A DNA stretch of 48,565 nt from Pseudomonadota bacterium (GTDB lineage Bacteria > Pseudomonadota > Alphaproteobacteria > Micropepsales > Micropepsaceae). A program made the position numbers and the translations under genes. Where the stretch lies: contig JAJZGY010000012.1 in NCBI GenBank assembly GCA_021804785.1, positions 1-48,565 of the forward strand, written 5' to 3'. The notes under the pieces were generated by a model. The model worked only from the letters and a program-made list of their open reading frames with translations. It made no database searches and was not told the origin of the DNA. Shown in pieces: positions 8,919-18,029 of the stretch (positions within the stretch are counted from its first letter, which is position 1; each line of letters begins with the position of its first letter).

Positions 8919-9920
8919 ATGAAATCACTGTTATGCAAAGCATTCGGCCCACCGGAAAACCTGGTACTGGAAGAGGTACCGGATCTGGTGGCCGGCAAGG
9001 GGCAGGTTGTCATCGCGGTGAAGGCCTGCGGCGTCAACTTTCCCGACGTTCTGATCATCGAGGACAAGTATCAGTTCAAGCCGCCCCTGCCCTTTGCCCC
9101 CGGCGCTGAAATTGCCGGGGTCGTCAAAGCGGTCGGAGCGGGCGTGGAGCGTCCGCGGGTCGGGGATCGTGTGATCGCCTCCTGTGGCTGGGGCGGCATG
9201 GCGGAACAGGTGCTCGCGGATGCGGCCAAGTGTATCCCCATGCCCGATGACATGGATTTTGCCACTGGCTCCGCGCTCGTCCTGACCTATGGCACCTCAC
9301 ACTATGCATTGAAGGATCGGGCCAAGCTGAGGCCAGGTGAAAACCTGGTGGTGCTGGGCGCCGCAGGCGGTGTTGGTCTGGCCGCTGTCGAACTGGGCAA
9401 GGTCATGGGGGCGACGGTCATCGCCGGTGCTTCAAACCAGGAAAAAGTGGATCTTGCCATTGCCCATGGCGCTGACCGGGGCTTCGTCTACCCTGCCGGC
9501 AGCCTTGACCGTAACCAGCAGAAGGAGCTGTCCGAGACCATCAAGCAACTGACCGATGGCAAGGGCGCCGATGTGCTCTACGATCCGGTGGGTGGCGATT
9601 ATGCCGAACCGGCCGTACGCGCCATGGCCTGGGAGGGACGCTATCTGGTAATCGGCTTTGCCGCCGGTGCAATCCCGCGCATTCCGCTCAACCTTACGCT
9701 GCTCAAAAGCTGCGACATCATGGGCGTTTTCTGGGGTGCCTTCACCGCGCGCAACCCCAAACGCAACCAGGAGCATCTGGCAGAAATCTCGCGCTGGGTG
9801 CGTGAGGGTAAACTTCATCCGCACATCAGTGCGCGCTTCGAGCTGGCGCGTGGTGGCCAGGCAATCCGCATGCTCGCCGATCGCAAGGCCAAGGGAAAAG
9901 TTGTTGTGACCATGGACTGA
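8919..9920 (+). CDS. NADPH:quinone oxidoreductase family protein (zinc-free MDR)
   Basis: A 333-residue medium-chain reductase. An N-terminal GroES-like domain (CGVNFPDVLIIEDKYQ, FAPGAEIAGVV, VGDRV) is followed by a Rossmann domain with the nucleotide loop GAAGGVGLAAVELGK. The structural and catalytic zinc cysteines of alcohol dehydrogenases are absent, as in quinone oxidoreductases. It is expected to reduce quinones or activated alkenes with NADPH in the cytosol. GGAGAGG lies five bases before the ATG at 8919 and fixes the start. It is a single gene bounded by a convergent Nramp-like gene with a nine-base inverted repeat in between. Confidence 0.9.
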   Translation: MKSLLCKAFGPPENLVLEEVPDLVAGKGQVVIAVKACGVNFPDVLIIEDKYQFKPPLPFAPGAEIAGVVKAVGAGVERPRVGDRVIASCGWGGMAEQVLADAAKCIPMPDDMDFATGSALVLTYGTSHYALKDRAKLRPGENLVVLGAAGGVGLAAVELGKVMGATVIAGASNQEKVDLAIAHGADRGFVYPAGSLDRNQQKELSETIKQLTDGKGADVLYDPVGGDYAEPAVRAMAWEGRYLVIGFAAGAIPRIPLNLTLLKSCDIMGVFWGAFTARNPKRNQEHLAEISRWVREGKLHPHISARFELARGGQAIRMLADRKAKGKVVVTMD

Positions 9921-9930
9921 GGCTCTGGCA

Positions 9931-9964
9931 CTGGGGCTGTAACGAAGAGCGTGTTCAGCCCCAG
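9931..9964. terminator. Inverted repeat between convergent genes, possible bidirectional terminator
   Basis: CTGGGGCTG (9931-9939) and CAGCCCCAG (9956-9964) form a perfect nine-base stem with a 16-base loop. It lies just after the quinone oxidoreductase stop and overlaps the last codons of the convergent Nramp-like gene. No T-run is present. The position between convergent genes favours a termination or RNA-stabilising role. Confidence 0.45.
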
Positions 9965-11241
9965 CTCTGCCAGATCATCCCAAGCACCGAAACCCCCATC
10001 AGCACGGCCGCAAGCCAACCCAGTACCACCAGCCAGCGTGGCAGGGTCAGTGCCGCCTTGTAGGGTGGCTTGCGGTGGCGTGCGGTCGCCGTCAACATGG
10101 TTGCAATAATGATTGGCACCGACACCACACCGTTGATCACCGCGGCCCAAAACAGCATCTTGATCGGATCAAGGCCAATCGCAACGAGCAGAAGGCCACC
10201 GAAGGTCGCAGCTGCGATAATGGCATAAAATCCCTTTGCCTTGCCCGCCGGCAATTCGAGGCTGCCGTGCAGACGAATGCCTTCCGCCACCGCATAGGCC
10301 GCAGATCCGGCCAGGACCGGAACCGCAAGCAGCCCCGTACCAATGATGCCAGCGGCAAAGAGCCCGAAAGTGAGATCACCGGCGATAGGCCGCAGCGCTT
10401 CGGCGGCCTGCGCCGCTGTCTGGATATTCACGATCCCGCTGGCGTGCAAGGTGGCGGCGGTGGTCACGAGGATAAACCAGGAAATGAGATTGGAGACGAT
10501 CATCCCCACCCAGGTATCAAAGACGATGCTGCGAAAAGCCTGCTTTTTGCCGATGCGGTAGCTGGCAAGATCTCGGCTGAAGCTGAGCCGCGACTCCTCG
10601 GCCTCCTGCGAAGCCTGCCAGTAGAACAGGTAGGGACTGATGGTGGTGCCGAACACTGCCACCACCGTCAGCATGTAATCACGCCTGAATGCGATGTGCG
10701 GCCACAGCGTGAGCAGCACCACATGACCAAATGGCACATGCACGCTGAAGGCTGCCCCGACATAGACGAACAGAACCAGCGTCAGAAACTTGAGGTAGCC
10801 CGCATAGCGATGATAAGCGACAAACACCTGGGCAACGAGGCAGAGCAGACCAAAGCCGGCCGCATAGACGAGCGCCGGTCCCGCCACCACCAGCCGCAGT
10901 GCATCGGCCATTGCCGCGAGGTCCGCAGCAATGTTGATGGTGTTGGCAACCGCCAGTAGCGCCACCAGCGTCAGCATCACGCTTTTAGGCTGATGCCGCG
11001 CAATATTGGCGGTCAGACCACGGCGCGACTGCCAGCCAATGAAGGCACTGATAATCTGGATCGCAACCATGAACGGCAGGGTCAGGAGCAAGGTCCAGGC
11101 AAGGCCATACCCAAACTGTGCGCCGGCCTGGGAATAGGTGGCGATGCCGCTCGGATCATCGTCCGCAGCACCGGTGATCAGCCCTGGGCCGAGCGCGCGC
11201 AAGACGCGCCGAATGCCATTTGGCATCGGTGCCTTCGCCAT
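9955..11241 (-). CDS. Nramp-family-like metal ion transporter with altered metal-site motifs
   Basis: A 428-residue inner-membrane carrier with about eleven helices and Nramp/SLC11 architecture. Helix 1 carries D27-D28-D29-P30-S31-G32 where classical Nramp proteins have DPGN. Helix 6 reads GTTISPY where the classical form has a methionine two residues before histidine (MPH). So the first aspartate is kept, but the asparagine and the soft methionine ligand are missing. Many soil bacteria carry this divergent subgroup. Transport of a harder ion, such as Mg2+ or Mn2+, is an inference. The ATG at 11241 lies two bases after the marC stop; the frame is open further, into marC. Confidence 0.85.
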   Translation of the reverse strand: MAKAPMPNGIRRVLRALGPGLITGAADDDPSGIATYSQAGAQFGYGLAWTLLLTLPFMVAIQIISAFIGWQSRRGLTANIARHQPKSVMLTLVALLAVANTINIAADLAAMADALRLVVAGPALVYAAGFGLLCLVAQVFVAYHRYAGYLKFLTLVLFVYVGAAFSVHVPFGHVVLLTLWPHIAFRRDYMLTVVAVFGTTISPYLFYWQASQEAEESRLSFSRDLASYRIGKKQAFRSIVFDTWVGMIVSNLISWFILVTTAATLHASGIVNIQTAAQAAEALRPIAGDLTFGLFAAGIIGTGLLAVPVLAGSAAYAVAEGIRLHGSLELPAGKAKGFYAIIAAATFGGLLLVAIGLDPIKMLFWAAVINGVVSVPIIIATMLTATARHRKPPYKAALTLPRWLVVLGWLAAVLMGVSVLGMIWQSWG

Positions 11242-11243
11242 CT

Positions 11244-11966
11244 TCACCCGCCATGGGGAAGGTGTGCCCAGCCATTCCAGATGATCTGGATGCCAATGCA
11301 CAGCATGATGAAGGCGGAAAGACGTGTGACCACCGCCGTCCCCGCTTTGCCGAGCCGGGCGGTGATGGCATCAGCGGAGCTATAGACAAGGTAAATCGTC
11401 AACGCCATGGCCATGAGGCTGACGATGGCAGTGCTGCCGAGAATGGCCAGTTGGGCAAGACCCACCACCTTGGGCCGCTGGCTGCCGAGCGTGACAGCCA
11501 CAGAAATCGCCCCCGGCCCGACTGTCAGCGGCATGCTGAGAGGGTAGAAGGCATCGATATTTTCCACCTCGCCATGCGCCGTTTCGGCATCCTGGTGAGA
11601 CGGGCGCAATTCGGCATTGAGCAGCCGCCAGGCAAAGGCCGTGACAACAAGGCCGCCGGCAATCCGCATGACCGCAAGATCGATGCCAAAGAATTCGAGA
11701 ATGTATGACCCGACGAAGAGGGCTCCAAACAGCAGAAAGAACGAATTGAAGGCCACACCGCGAGCAAGCACGCGCCGCTGCGCTTCGGTGGAGAATTGCG
11801 TCATGCCCAAAAAAATCGGGGCGCAGCCGATCGGATTGACGATCGGAAAGAGCCCCGCGTAAATGAGCAGGAAACTGTTCACAATCTCATTCGCCATGAA
11901 AACCCGGGGCGCGATCGCAGCAGTCAGCATAAGGATCAAGACCCAGCCTGGCCAGTGCCTTGACAT
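11244..11966 (-). CDS. MarC-family integral membrane protein
   Basis: About 240 residues with six hydrophobic helices. The family core is FPIVNPIGCAPIFLGMT near the N terminus and PLTVGPGAISVAVTLG in the middle. MarC proteins (UPF0056) were named from the E. coli mar locus, but a role in multiple antibiotic resistance was not upheld, and the transported compound is unknown. The ATG at 11966 has only a weak AGG site; an ATG at 11897 is an alternative that would remove a signal-like first helix. It is followed after two bases by the Nramp-like gene, so the two are probably co-transcribed. Confidence 0.88.
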   Translation of the reverse strand: MSRHWPGWVLILMLTAAIAPRVFMANEIVNSFLLIYAGLFPIVNPIGCAPIFLGMTQFSTEAQRRVLARGVAFNSFFLLFGALFVGSYILEFFGIDLAVMRIAGGLVVTAFAWRLLNAELRPSHQDAETAHGEVENIDAFYPLSMPLTVGPGAISVAVTLGSQRPKVVGLAQLAILGSTAIVSLMAMALTIYLVYSSADAITARLGKAGTAVVTRLSAFIMLCIGIQIIWNGWAHLPHGG

Positions 11967-12022
11967 GAACCTGACTCAAGATTTTCTCACTGTGTTCCTC
12001 ATGCCCGGTGCAGACGACAAAC

Positions 12023-13819
12023 TCAGCCTTCAAGCTCCTCGCGCAGCAGCTCCAGCTCAAGCCAGCGTTCTTCGGCCGCGTCGCGCTCCGCCTCAAGACT
12101 GGCAAGCGCCGTGCTGGCGACGGAAAAGCGTTGACTGTCTCGCGCATAAAGCCCTCCATCGGCCAGTTCATCCTGCAAAGCCGCGATTTCGCGCTCCAGG
12201 TTCGCGATGCGATCGGGTAGGGTTGCAAGGGCGTGCTTGTCCTTAAAGCTGAGCCTGGCTGGGACGCTGCGCGGTTTGCTGGCGGCAGATTTTTGCGGGC
12301 GCGCCGGGCTCTCAGCAGTCGCGCTTAGCCCGTACCCGCGCTGGACCAGCATGTCGCTGTAGCCACCAGCATATTCCGTGAAGCGGCCATCTCCTTCAGC
12401 CACCAGCGTTGCCGTCGCCACGCGATCAAGAAAGTCGCGGTCATGACTGACCACAAGAACCGTGCCCGGATAGCTCGCGAGCATGTCCTCCAAGAGATCG
12501 AGCGTCTCCAGATCAAGATCATTGGTGGGTTCGTCGAGCACCAGGAAGTTCGACGGCCTGGCAAGGGCCCGGGCAATGAGAAGGCGGGCGCGCTCGCCGC
12601 CGGACAATACCCGCACTGGCTGGCGCGCCTGCTCGGGTGCAAACAGAAAGTCCTGCATATAGGAGATGACGTGACGCATCTGGTCACCGACCGCCACATG
12701 CTCACCATGACCACCGGTCAGAACGTCCGCCAGGCTCGCATTTGGATCAAGATCCTGGCGGGTCTGATCCAGAACCGCCATGGCGAGACTGGTACCCAGG
12801 CGAACCTCGCCCCCATCAGCCGTGATCTGCTTGGTCAAAAGGCGGATCAGCGTGGTCTTACCACTGCCGTTGCGGCCAATGATGCCGATGCGGTCACGAC
12901 GCAGAATGCGCAGACTGACATCCTTCACCACGCTGCGCCCGTCATAGGTCTTGCTGAGATGGCGAGCATCCACAATAACCGAACCACTGCCGGAGGCTTC
13001 GACCGCCTCGAGGCGCACCGAGCCCACCGCTTGCACGGCAGCGCGCCGGGACTCACGCAGCGACGCTAGTTCGGCCACGCGCCGTACATTGCGCTTGCGC
13101 CGCGCGGTGACCCCGTAGCGCATCCAGTGTTCTTCGGCGGCGATCTTGCGCGTAAGCTTGTGTTGGGCGAGCTCTTCTTCCTCCAAGACCCGGTCACGCC
13201 AGTCTTCGAACGCCGCAAAACCCTGGTCCAGACGGCGTGTCGTACCGCGGTCGAGCCACAGCGTGGCCCTGGAGAGCGTCTGCAGAAAGCGGCGGTCATG
13301 GCTGATCAGAACCAAGGCTGAACGGCAATTGCGCAGATGCGCCTCCAGCCATTCTATGGCCGCAAGGTCCAGATGATTGGTCGGTTCATCGAGCAACAGG
13401 ATGTCCGGATCGGCAGCAAGCACCCGCACCAAGGCGGCACGGCGCGCTTCTCCTCCCGACAGCTGCTCTGGCACCTGTTCGGTGCTGAGCCCAAGCTTGC
13501 CCATCAGGCTAAAGGCACGCGTCACATCATCGCCCGGAGCAAGTCCGTCGGTCACATAGTCCTCGACGGTGGAAAAGCCGGCGAGCGATGGCTCCTGTCC
13601 GAGATAGCGGATGGTCGCGCCAGGCTGGGCAAAGCGGCTGCCCCGATCTGCTTCGATCAGGCCAGCCGCGATTCTCAGCAGTGTCGACTTGCCTGAACCA
13701 TTGCGTCCCACGAGCGCCAGACGCTCCTGCGCTCCGAGCTGCAGGTCCGCACCGGCAAGCAGCTGGGTGGCGCCAAAGCGCACATGAATATCGCCAAGAA
13801 GCAGGAGCGGCGGGGCCAT
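12023..13819 (-). CDS. uup: ABC-F family ATPase Uup
   Basis: A 598-residue soluble protein with two ABC cassettes in tandem and no membrane part. The first has GRNGSGKST, LSGGEARRAALVRVL and LLLDEPTNHLD. The second has GRNGSGKTT, LSGGERARLLIARAL and LVLDEPTNDLD. The inter-cassette linker is arginine-rich. After the second cassette a proline/alanine-rich tether leads to a C-terminal coiled coil (about residues 515-598), the mark of Uup within ABC-F. Members act on ribosomes; Uup also affects precise transposon excision and replication-fork events in E. coli. A CATAAT -10-like box lies about 40 bases upstream. Confidence 0.92.
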   Translation of the reverse strand: MAPPLLLLGDIHVRFGATQLLAGADLQLGAQERLALVGRNGSGKSTLLRIAAGLIEADRGSRFAQPGATIRYLGQEPSLAGFSTVEDYVTDGLAPGDDVTRAFSLMGKLGLSTEQVPEQLSGGEARRAALVRVLAADPDILLLDEPTNHLDLAAIEWLEAHLRNCRSALVLISHDRRFLQTLSRATLWLDRGTTRRLDQGFAAFEDWRDRVLEEEELAQHKLTRKIAAEEHWMRYGVTARRKRNVRRVAELASLRESRRAAVQAVGSVRLEAVEASGSGSVIVDARHLSKTYDGRSVVKDVSLRILRRDRIGIIGRNGSGKTTLIRLLTKQITADGGEVRLGTSLAMAVLDQTRQDLDPNASLADVLTGGHGEHVAVGDQMRHVISYMQDFLFAPEQARQPVRVLSGGERARLLIARALARPSNFLVLDEPTNDLDLETLDLLEDMLASYPGTVLVVSHDRDFLDRVATATLVAEGDGRFTEYAGGYSDMLVQRGYGLSATAESPARPQKSAASKPRSVPARLSFKDKHALATLPDRIANLEREIAALQDELADGGLYARDSQRFSVASTALASLEAERDAAEERWLELELLREELEG

Positions 13820-13929
13820 CGTGGCACGGTTCCCAAAAAGGAGGCTGTTAGAAGCTATTATGCCCAGAGCTGTCTAGTCCTGCGCGCCCTGCGCGTTGAC
13901 GGAGCCAGCGTCCCGCCGGATGGCCGCCG

Positions 13930-14820
13930 TCAGGCTTCGGATGGCGTCGGCTCAAGGCCAGCGGGATCTTGATGGATGATCACTTCGGCCCGCGGGAACG
14001 CCTCCATCAGGTCGGCTTCGACGGCATCGCTCACGGCGTGGGCACGGGTCAGGCTCATGGCCGGATCGAGCTCGACGTGCAACTGAATGAAGGTGTGAAC
14101 CCCAGCCATGCGGGTGCGCAGATCATGCAAATCGGTCACATCCTTGTGACGCATCACAATCTGCCGAATGCGGTCCCTCTCGTCATCGGGCAATTCGCGG
14201 TCCATCAGCTGATCATAGGACTGCCGAAATACATGCGCGGCACTCAGCGCGAGCAGAAGCGAGATAATCAGTCCAACCACCGGATCTGCTTTCTGCCAGC
14301 CAAAGCGGCTCGACAGCACCACACCCAGCACCACCCCGAGGTTACTGAGGAGATCGCCGACATAATGCATGCGATCCGCGCGGATGGCGATGGAGCCCGT
14401 ACGCCTGACCGTGATTTCCTGGGCCACCAGCAAGATGAGCAGCAGCACGATCGACACCCCGACTGCACCCAGGGCGATGTCGGGTGCAATAATAGCGTGC
14501 GGCTCAAGCAGACGGCTGACCGATTCGATCGCCAAAAACGCCACCGAGCCGGCAATGAAGGCCGCCTGCATCAGACCGGCCAGTGGCTCAGCCTTGCCGT
14601 GACCAAAGCGATGCTCGGCATCGGCTGGCATCAACGCCTGACGGATTGCGATCAGATTGATCGCGGAGGCAAATACATCGACAGCAGAATCGGCCAGTGA
14701 GGCCAGCATGGCGATCGAATCACTGACGAGGTAGGCCGCGAGTTTGATCAGTACAAGTACCAGAGCGACGATGATCGCCGCCCAGGCGGTACGCTGCATC
14801 AACGTGCCTTCGGTCGTCAT
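13930..14820 (-). CDS. Cation diffusion facilitator, FieF-like divalent metal exporter
   Basis: A 296-residue inner-membrane antiporter that exports Zn2+, Fe2+ or similar ions for protons. The paired aspartates of the transport site are D44 and D48 (SLADSAVD), matched by the HYVGD segment (HxxxD) of helix 5. The [13 protein letters not shown] loop is characteristic of the FieF group. The C-terminal cytoplasmic domain holds several histidines ([17 protein letters not shown]) for regulatory metal binding. The start at 14820 was chosen because its ATG overlaps the pdxH stop by four bases (ATGA); the frame is open eight codons further. Confidence 0.93.
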   Translation of the reverse strand: MTTEGTLMQRTAWAAIIVALVLVLIKLAAYLVSDSIAMLASLADSAVDVFASAINLIAIRQALMPADAEHRFGHGKAEPLAGLMQAAFIAGSVAFLAIESVSRLLEPHAIIAPDIALGAVGVSIVLLLILLVAQEITVRRTGSIAIRADRMHYVGDLLSNLGVVLGVVLSSRFGWQKADPVVGLIISLLLALSAAHVFRQSYDQLMDRELPDDERDRIRQIVMRHKDVTDLHDLRTRMAGVHTFIQLHVELDPAMSLTRAHAVSDAVEADLMEAFPRAEVIIHQDPAGLEPTPSEA

Positions 14821-15443
14821 GGGAATAGGCGCTCCGTGCGCCACGCCTCACCCGGCGTATCACGGCGATAGACAAGCCGGTCATGCAGGCGGAAAGGACG
14901 ATCGCGCCAGAACTCTATTTCGCATGGAGTCACGCGAAATCCCGACCAGTGGGGTGGGCGCGGCACCTTGGTGAGCGCGAATTTTGCTGCATAGCGGGCA
15001 ATCTCCCGCTCGAACACGAAGCGCCCTTCCATGGTGCGTGACTGCGCCGACGCCCAGGCTCCGATCTGACTATCCTTGGGTCGGGTGGCAAAATAGGCGT
15101 CCGCCTCCGCAGCGCTGACCAGACTCACCTGCCCGCGTACCCGCACCTGACGCCGCAGCGTGCGCCAATGGAAGCACAATGCGGCCCGCGGCTGTGCCTG
15201 CAGTTCCTGTCCTTTGGCACTTTCCAGATTGGTATAGAAAACAAATCCGTCAGGATCTGCGTGTTTGAGCAGAACCATGCGGACATTGGGCAGGCCATTG
15301 GCATCAACGCTGGCCACCGCCATGGCATTGGGATCGTTGGGCTCGGTTTTGCCGGCTTCCTGGAGCCAGGCATGAAACAGGTCAAGCGGTTCATCTGCTG
15401 CGGCAATGCCGTCTGCATCACCAAACTCACGCGTTGTACTCAA
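14817..15443 (-). CDS. pdxH: Pyridoxamine/pyridoxine 5'-phosphate oxidase
   Basis: FMN enzyme that oxidises pyridoxine or pyridoxamine phosphate to pyridoxal 5'-phosphate. The 208-residue protein has the N-terminal PLDLFHAWL helix, NVRMVLLK, the FMN-binding [13 protein letters not shown] and [14 protein letters not shown] segments, and the C-terminal dimerisation part ending in RTERLFP. The start is TTG at 15443. An in-frame TAA lies only six codons upstream and the next ATG would delete conserved sequence, so TTG is the only reasonable start. It is followed by the metal exporter with an ATGA overlap and is divergent from the M28 peptidase gene. Confidence 0.95.
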   Translation of the reverse strand: MSTTREFGDADGIAAADEPLDLFHAWLQEAGKTEPNDPNAMAVASVDANGLPNVRMVLLKHADPDGFVFYTNLESAKGQELQAQPRAALCFHWRTLRRQVRVRGQVSLVSAAEADAYFATRPKDSQIGAWASAQSRTMEGRFVFEREIARYAAKFALTKVPRPPHWSGFRVTPCEIEFWRDRPFRLHDRLVYRRDTPGEAWRTERLFP

Positions 15444-15652
15444 AGTTCGCCACCAATCTTACTGCCCGCCTCCGCGCGGCGACGGTTCATCCTGCCTATA
15501 GCACGGGCGCATCGGGCGGGAGAACCTGCCCGCCACGGAGGCGGCCCGGTAGCGGCCTTTGATCACGTGTCAGGGTTTGCCGCAATCACCGTTTCGTGAC
15601 ATCTCTGCCTGGCTCAGGCTGGACTAGGCTTGACGCAAAATCATGTGGGGGC

Positions 15653-17935
15653 ATGAACATGAAAAACCGCTTTCCGTCTCTGACCCGCCTTCTGGGCGCA
15701 GCGGCCGGTTGTGCCATTGTGAGTCTGCCGGGACTGTCGGCGGCGCCCGCCAGTTCCACCCTGACCCAGACAGCGCTGTTCGCACGCTTCGATGCCATGA
15801 TCAGCGCGCCGCTGCAGCAGGCCTGGGACAAACAAATGGCCTCGAACCCCAACCAGGTAGGTTCACCTCACGACAAGGCCAATGCCCTGTGGGAACTGGG
15901 TGAATTCAAGAAGTTCGGGTGGGATGCGAACATTGAGGTCTTCGACGTCCTCTACCCTACGCCGCTCAAGGAAAAGCTCGAGATCCTGGGACCTCACCCC
16001 TTCCATGCGACACTTCAGGAGCCGGCGATCCCCGGTGACGGATCGGCCAGCGAGACTGAACCTGCGCTGCCAGCCTACCTGGCCTATCAGGGTGATGGCG
16101 ATGTCACCGCGCCCATCGTCTATGTGAACTATGGCATGAAAGCCGATTATGATGCGCTGGCGCGCATGGGTATCAGCGTCAAGGGCAAGATCGTGATCGC
16201 GCGCTATGGCCATGGCTGGCGCGGGCTCAAGGTGCTGTTGGCCCAGCAGCATGGCGCGCTGGGCTGCATCATCTATTCGGACCCGGCCGATGATGGCTAT
16301 GCCACCGACAGCGTCTATCCCAAGGGACCGCAGCGGCCGTCTTTCGGAATTCAGCGCGGCTCGGTCGAAGACACCTCAGTCATGAACGGTGATCCTTTGA
16401 CCCCTGGCTATGGCGCGGTTCCGGGAGCCAAGCGCATTCCCATCAAAGCTTCGCCGGCCATCCTCAAGATCCCGGCAATTCCGATATCCTACGCCGATGC
16501 CGAACACTTTCTGGCGCTGATGACCGGCGATGTCGTGCCGGCGGGCTGGCGTGGGGCGCTCCCACTGACCTACCGGGTCGGACCATCCAAAGTTGCGGTG
16601 CATCTTCTCGTCAAGTCAGATTGGAGTCTGAAGCCGATCTATGACGTCATCGCCAAGATCAAGGGCAGCGAATACCCCAACCAGTGGGTGATCCGCGGCA
16701 ATCATCATGACGGCTGGGTCGAGGGCGCTGCCGATCCTCTCTCAGGGCAGGTCGCGCTGCTCAATGAGGCCAAGGCCATTGGTGAGCTGGTCAAGAGTGG
16801 CTGGCGGCCCAAGCGTACCATCATCTACACCAGCTGGGATGGCGAGGAGCCAGGGCTTCTGGGTTCGGTCGAATGGACGGAGACCCATGCTGCGGCTCTT
16901 CGCGAGCATACCCTCGTCTATATCAATTCGGACACCAATGCCCGTGGCATCCTCTATATCAGCGGCAGCCAGGACTGGACCGCGTTTGCCGATCACCTCG
17001 ATTCCAAGGTGACTGATCCGGAGACCAAGGTTTCCGTCGAAGCAAGGCGCCGGGCCGCCCTGCGGGTGCGCGCCCTTACCCCTACGGCGGGTGCGCAGGC
17101 CAAGTTTGCCGCCCGCCTGGCCGCCAATCCGAAGGATAATGCACCACTTGGGCCGTTGGGCTCTGGCTCCGATTATGGCGGCTTTTACGATCACCTTGGT
17201 ATTGCTGCGCTCAATATCGGCTATGGCGGTGAAGGCCACACCGATGGTGTCTATCACTCGCGCTACGACACCTTCGCCCATCAGATGCGCTTTGGCGATC
17301 CGGACTTCGTCTATGGCACCGTGCTTGCCAAAACCATCGGCCACCTGGTGCTTGCTGCTGCGGACAGCACGCTGCCGCCGCAACATCCTTCGGATTTGGC
17401 CAAGGCAGTCGACTTCTTCGTCAAGGATATCCGCAAGGAAGAAAAGACACGCCGCAAGGCAGCCCTGCGACAGGCGGCGATGCTCCGCGATAACGTGTTC
17501 ACTCTTGCCGCCGATCCGACCCGTACCCATGGCAATCCGCCAGCGCTCAAGGCCGTGCCCCACATCGATCTCACACCCCTCGAGAGCGCGGCCGCGCATC
17601 TTGATCGCGCGGCAAAAGCCTATGATGCCGCCTTCGCGGCCAAGGGCACGCATCTGTCGACAGCGGCCCGTGCCCGGCTGTTCACGATCATGTTCCGCAT
17701 CGATGAGACGCTGTCCGATCCCAAGGGGCTGATCGGACGTGCCTGGTACAAAAACCTGGTCTCAGCTCCCGGACGCTATACCGGTTACGGGGCCAAGACG
17801 CTGCCAGGGGTGCGCGAAGCGATCGAAGAGGGCCGCTGGAGCGACGCTCACGCCTCGGCTATCCAAGCGGCTGCGGCCATCAATGCTTACTGCGCGCAAC
17901 TCAAGACGGCGACTGCGCTTCTGAAGCGCAGCTGA
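15653..17935 (+). CDS. Secreted M28 metallopeptidase, glutamate carboxypeptidase II-like
   Basis: A 760-residue exported zinc peptidase with a Sec signal peptide (residues 1-33). Domains in order are the N-terminal catalytic part, a PA insert (about 130-310), the M28 core and a C-terminal TfR-like dimerisation domain. The two-zinc site of human GCPII maps to H351, D361, E399, D427 and H535, with E398 of GEE as the general base; all are present. Such enzymes remove C-terminal residues from peptides in the periplasm or outside the cell. GGGG lies directly before the ATG at 15653. The S9 peptidase that follows on the same strand suggests a peptide-scavenging pair. Confidence 0.92.
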   Translation: MNMKNRFPSLTRLLGAAAGCAIVSLPGLSAAPASSTLTQTALFARFDAMISAPLQQAWDKQMASNPNQVGSPHDKANALWELGEFKKFGWDANIEVFDVLYPTPLKEKLEILGPHPFHATLQEPAIPGDGSASETEPALPAYLAYQGDGDVTAPIVYVNYGMKADYDALARMGISVKGKIVIARYGHGWRGLKVLLAQQHGALGCIIYSDPADDGYATDSVYPKGPQRPSFGIQRGSVEDTSVMNGDPLTPGYGAVPGAKRIPIKASPAILKIPAIPISYADAEHFLALMTGDVVPAGWRGALPLTYRVGPSKVAVHLLVKSDWSLKPIYDVIAKIKGSEYPNQWVIRGNHHDGWVEGAADPLSGQVALLNEAKAIGELVKSGWRPKRTIIYTSWDGEEPGLLGSVEWTETHAAALREHTLVYINSDTNARGILYISGSQDWTAFADHLDSKVTDPETKVSVEARRRAALRVRALTPTAGAQAKFAARLAANPKDNAPLGPLGSGSDYGGFYDHLGIAALNIGYGGEGHTDGVYHSRYDTFAHQMRFGDPDFVYGTVLAKTIGHLVLAAADSTLPPQHPSDLAKAVDFFVKDIRKEEKTRRKAALRQAAMLRDNVFTLAADPTRTHGNPPALKAVPHIDLTPLESAAAHLDRAAKAYDAAFAAKGTHLSTAARARLFTIMFRIDETLSDPKGLIGRAWYKNLVSAPGRYTGYGAKTLPGVREAIEEGRWSDAHASAIQAAAAINAYCAQLKTATALLKRS

Positions 17936-17944
17936 TTGCTTCGT

Positions 17945-17975
17945 GCGACCCGGTCTCTGCTGGCGGACGGGTCGC
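17945..17975 (+). other. Intergenic stem-loop between the two peptidase genes
   Basis: GCGACCCG (17945-17952) and CGGGTCGC (17968-17975) form a perfect eight-base stem with a 15-base loop. It lies ten bases after the M28 stop and 54 before the S9 start. With no T-run it is more likely an mRNA-stabilising or attenuating element than a strong terminator. Confidence 0.45.
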
Positions 17976-18029
17976 TGCGCAGTCAGCGGCGAGCAACCGA
18001 GCCCGATCCGGACAGCAAAGGGACTGACC

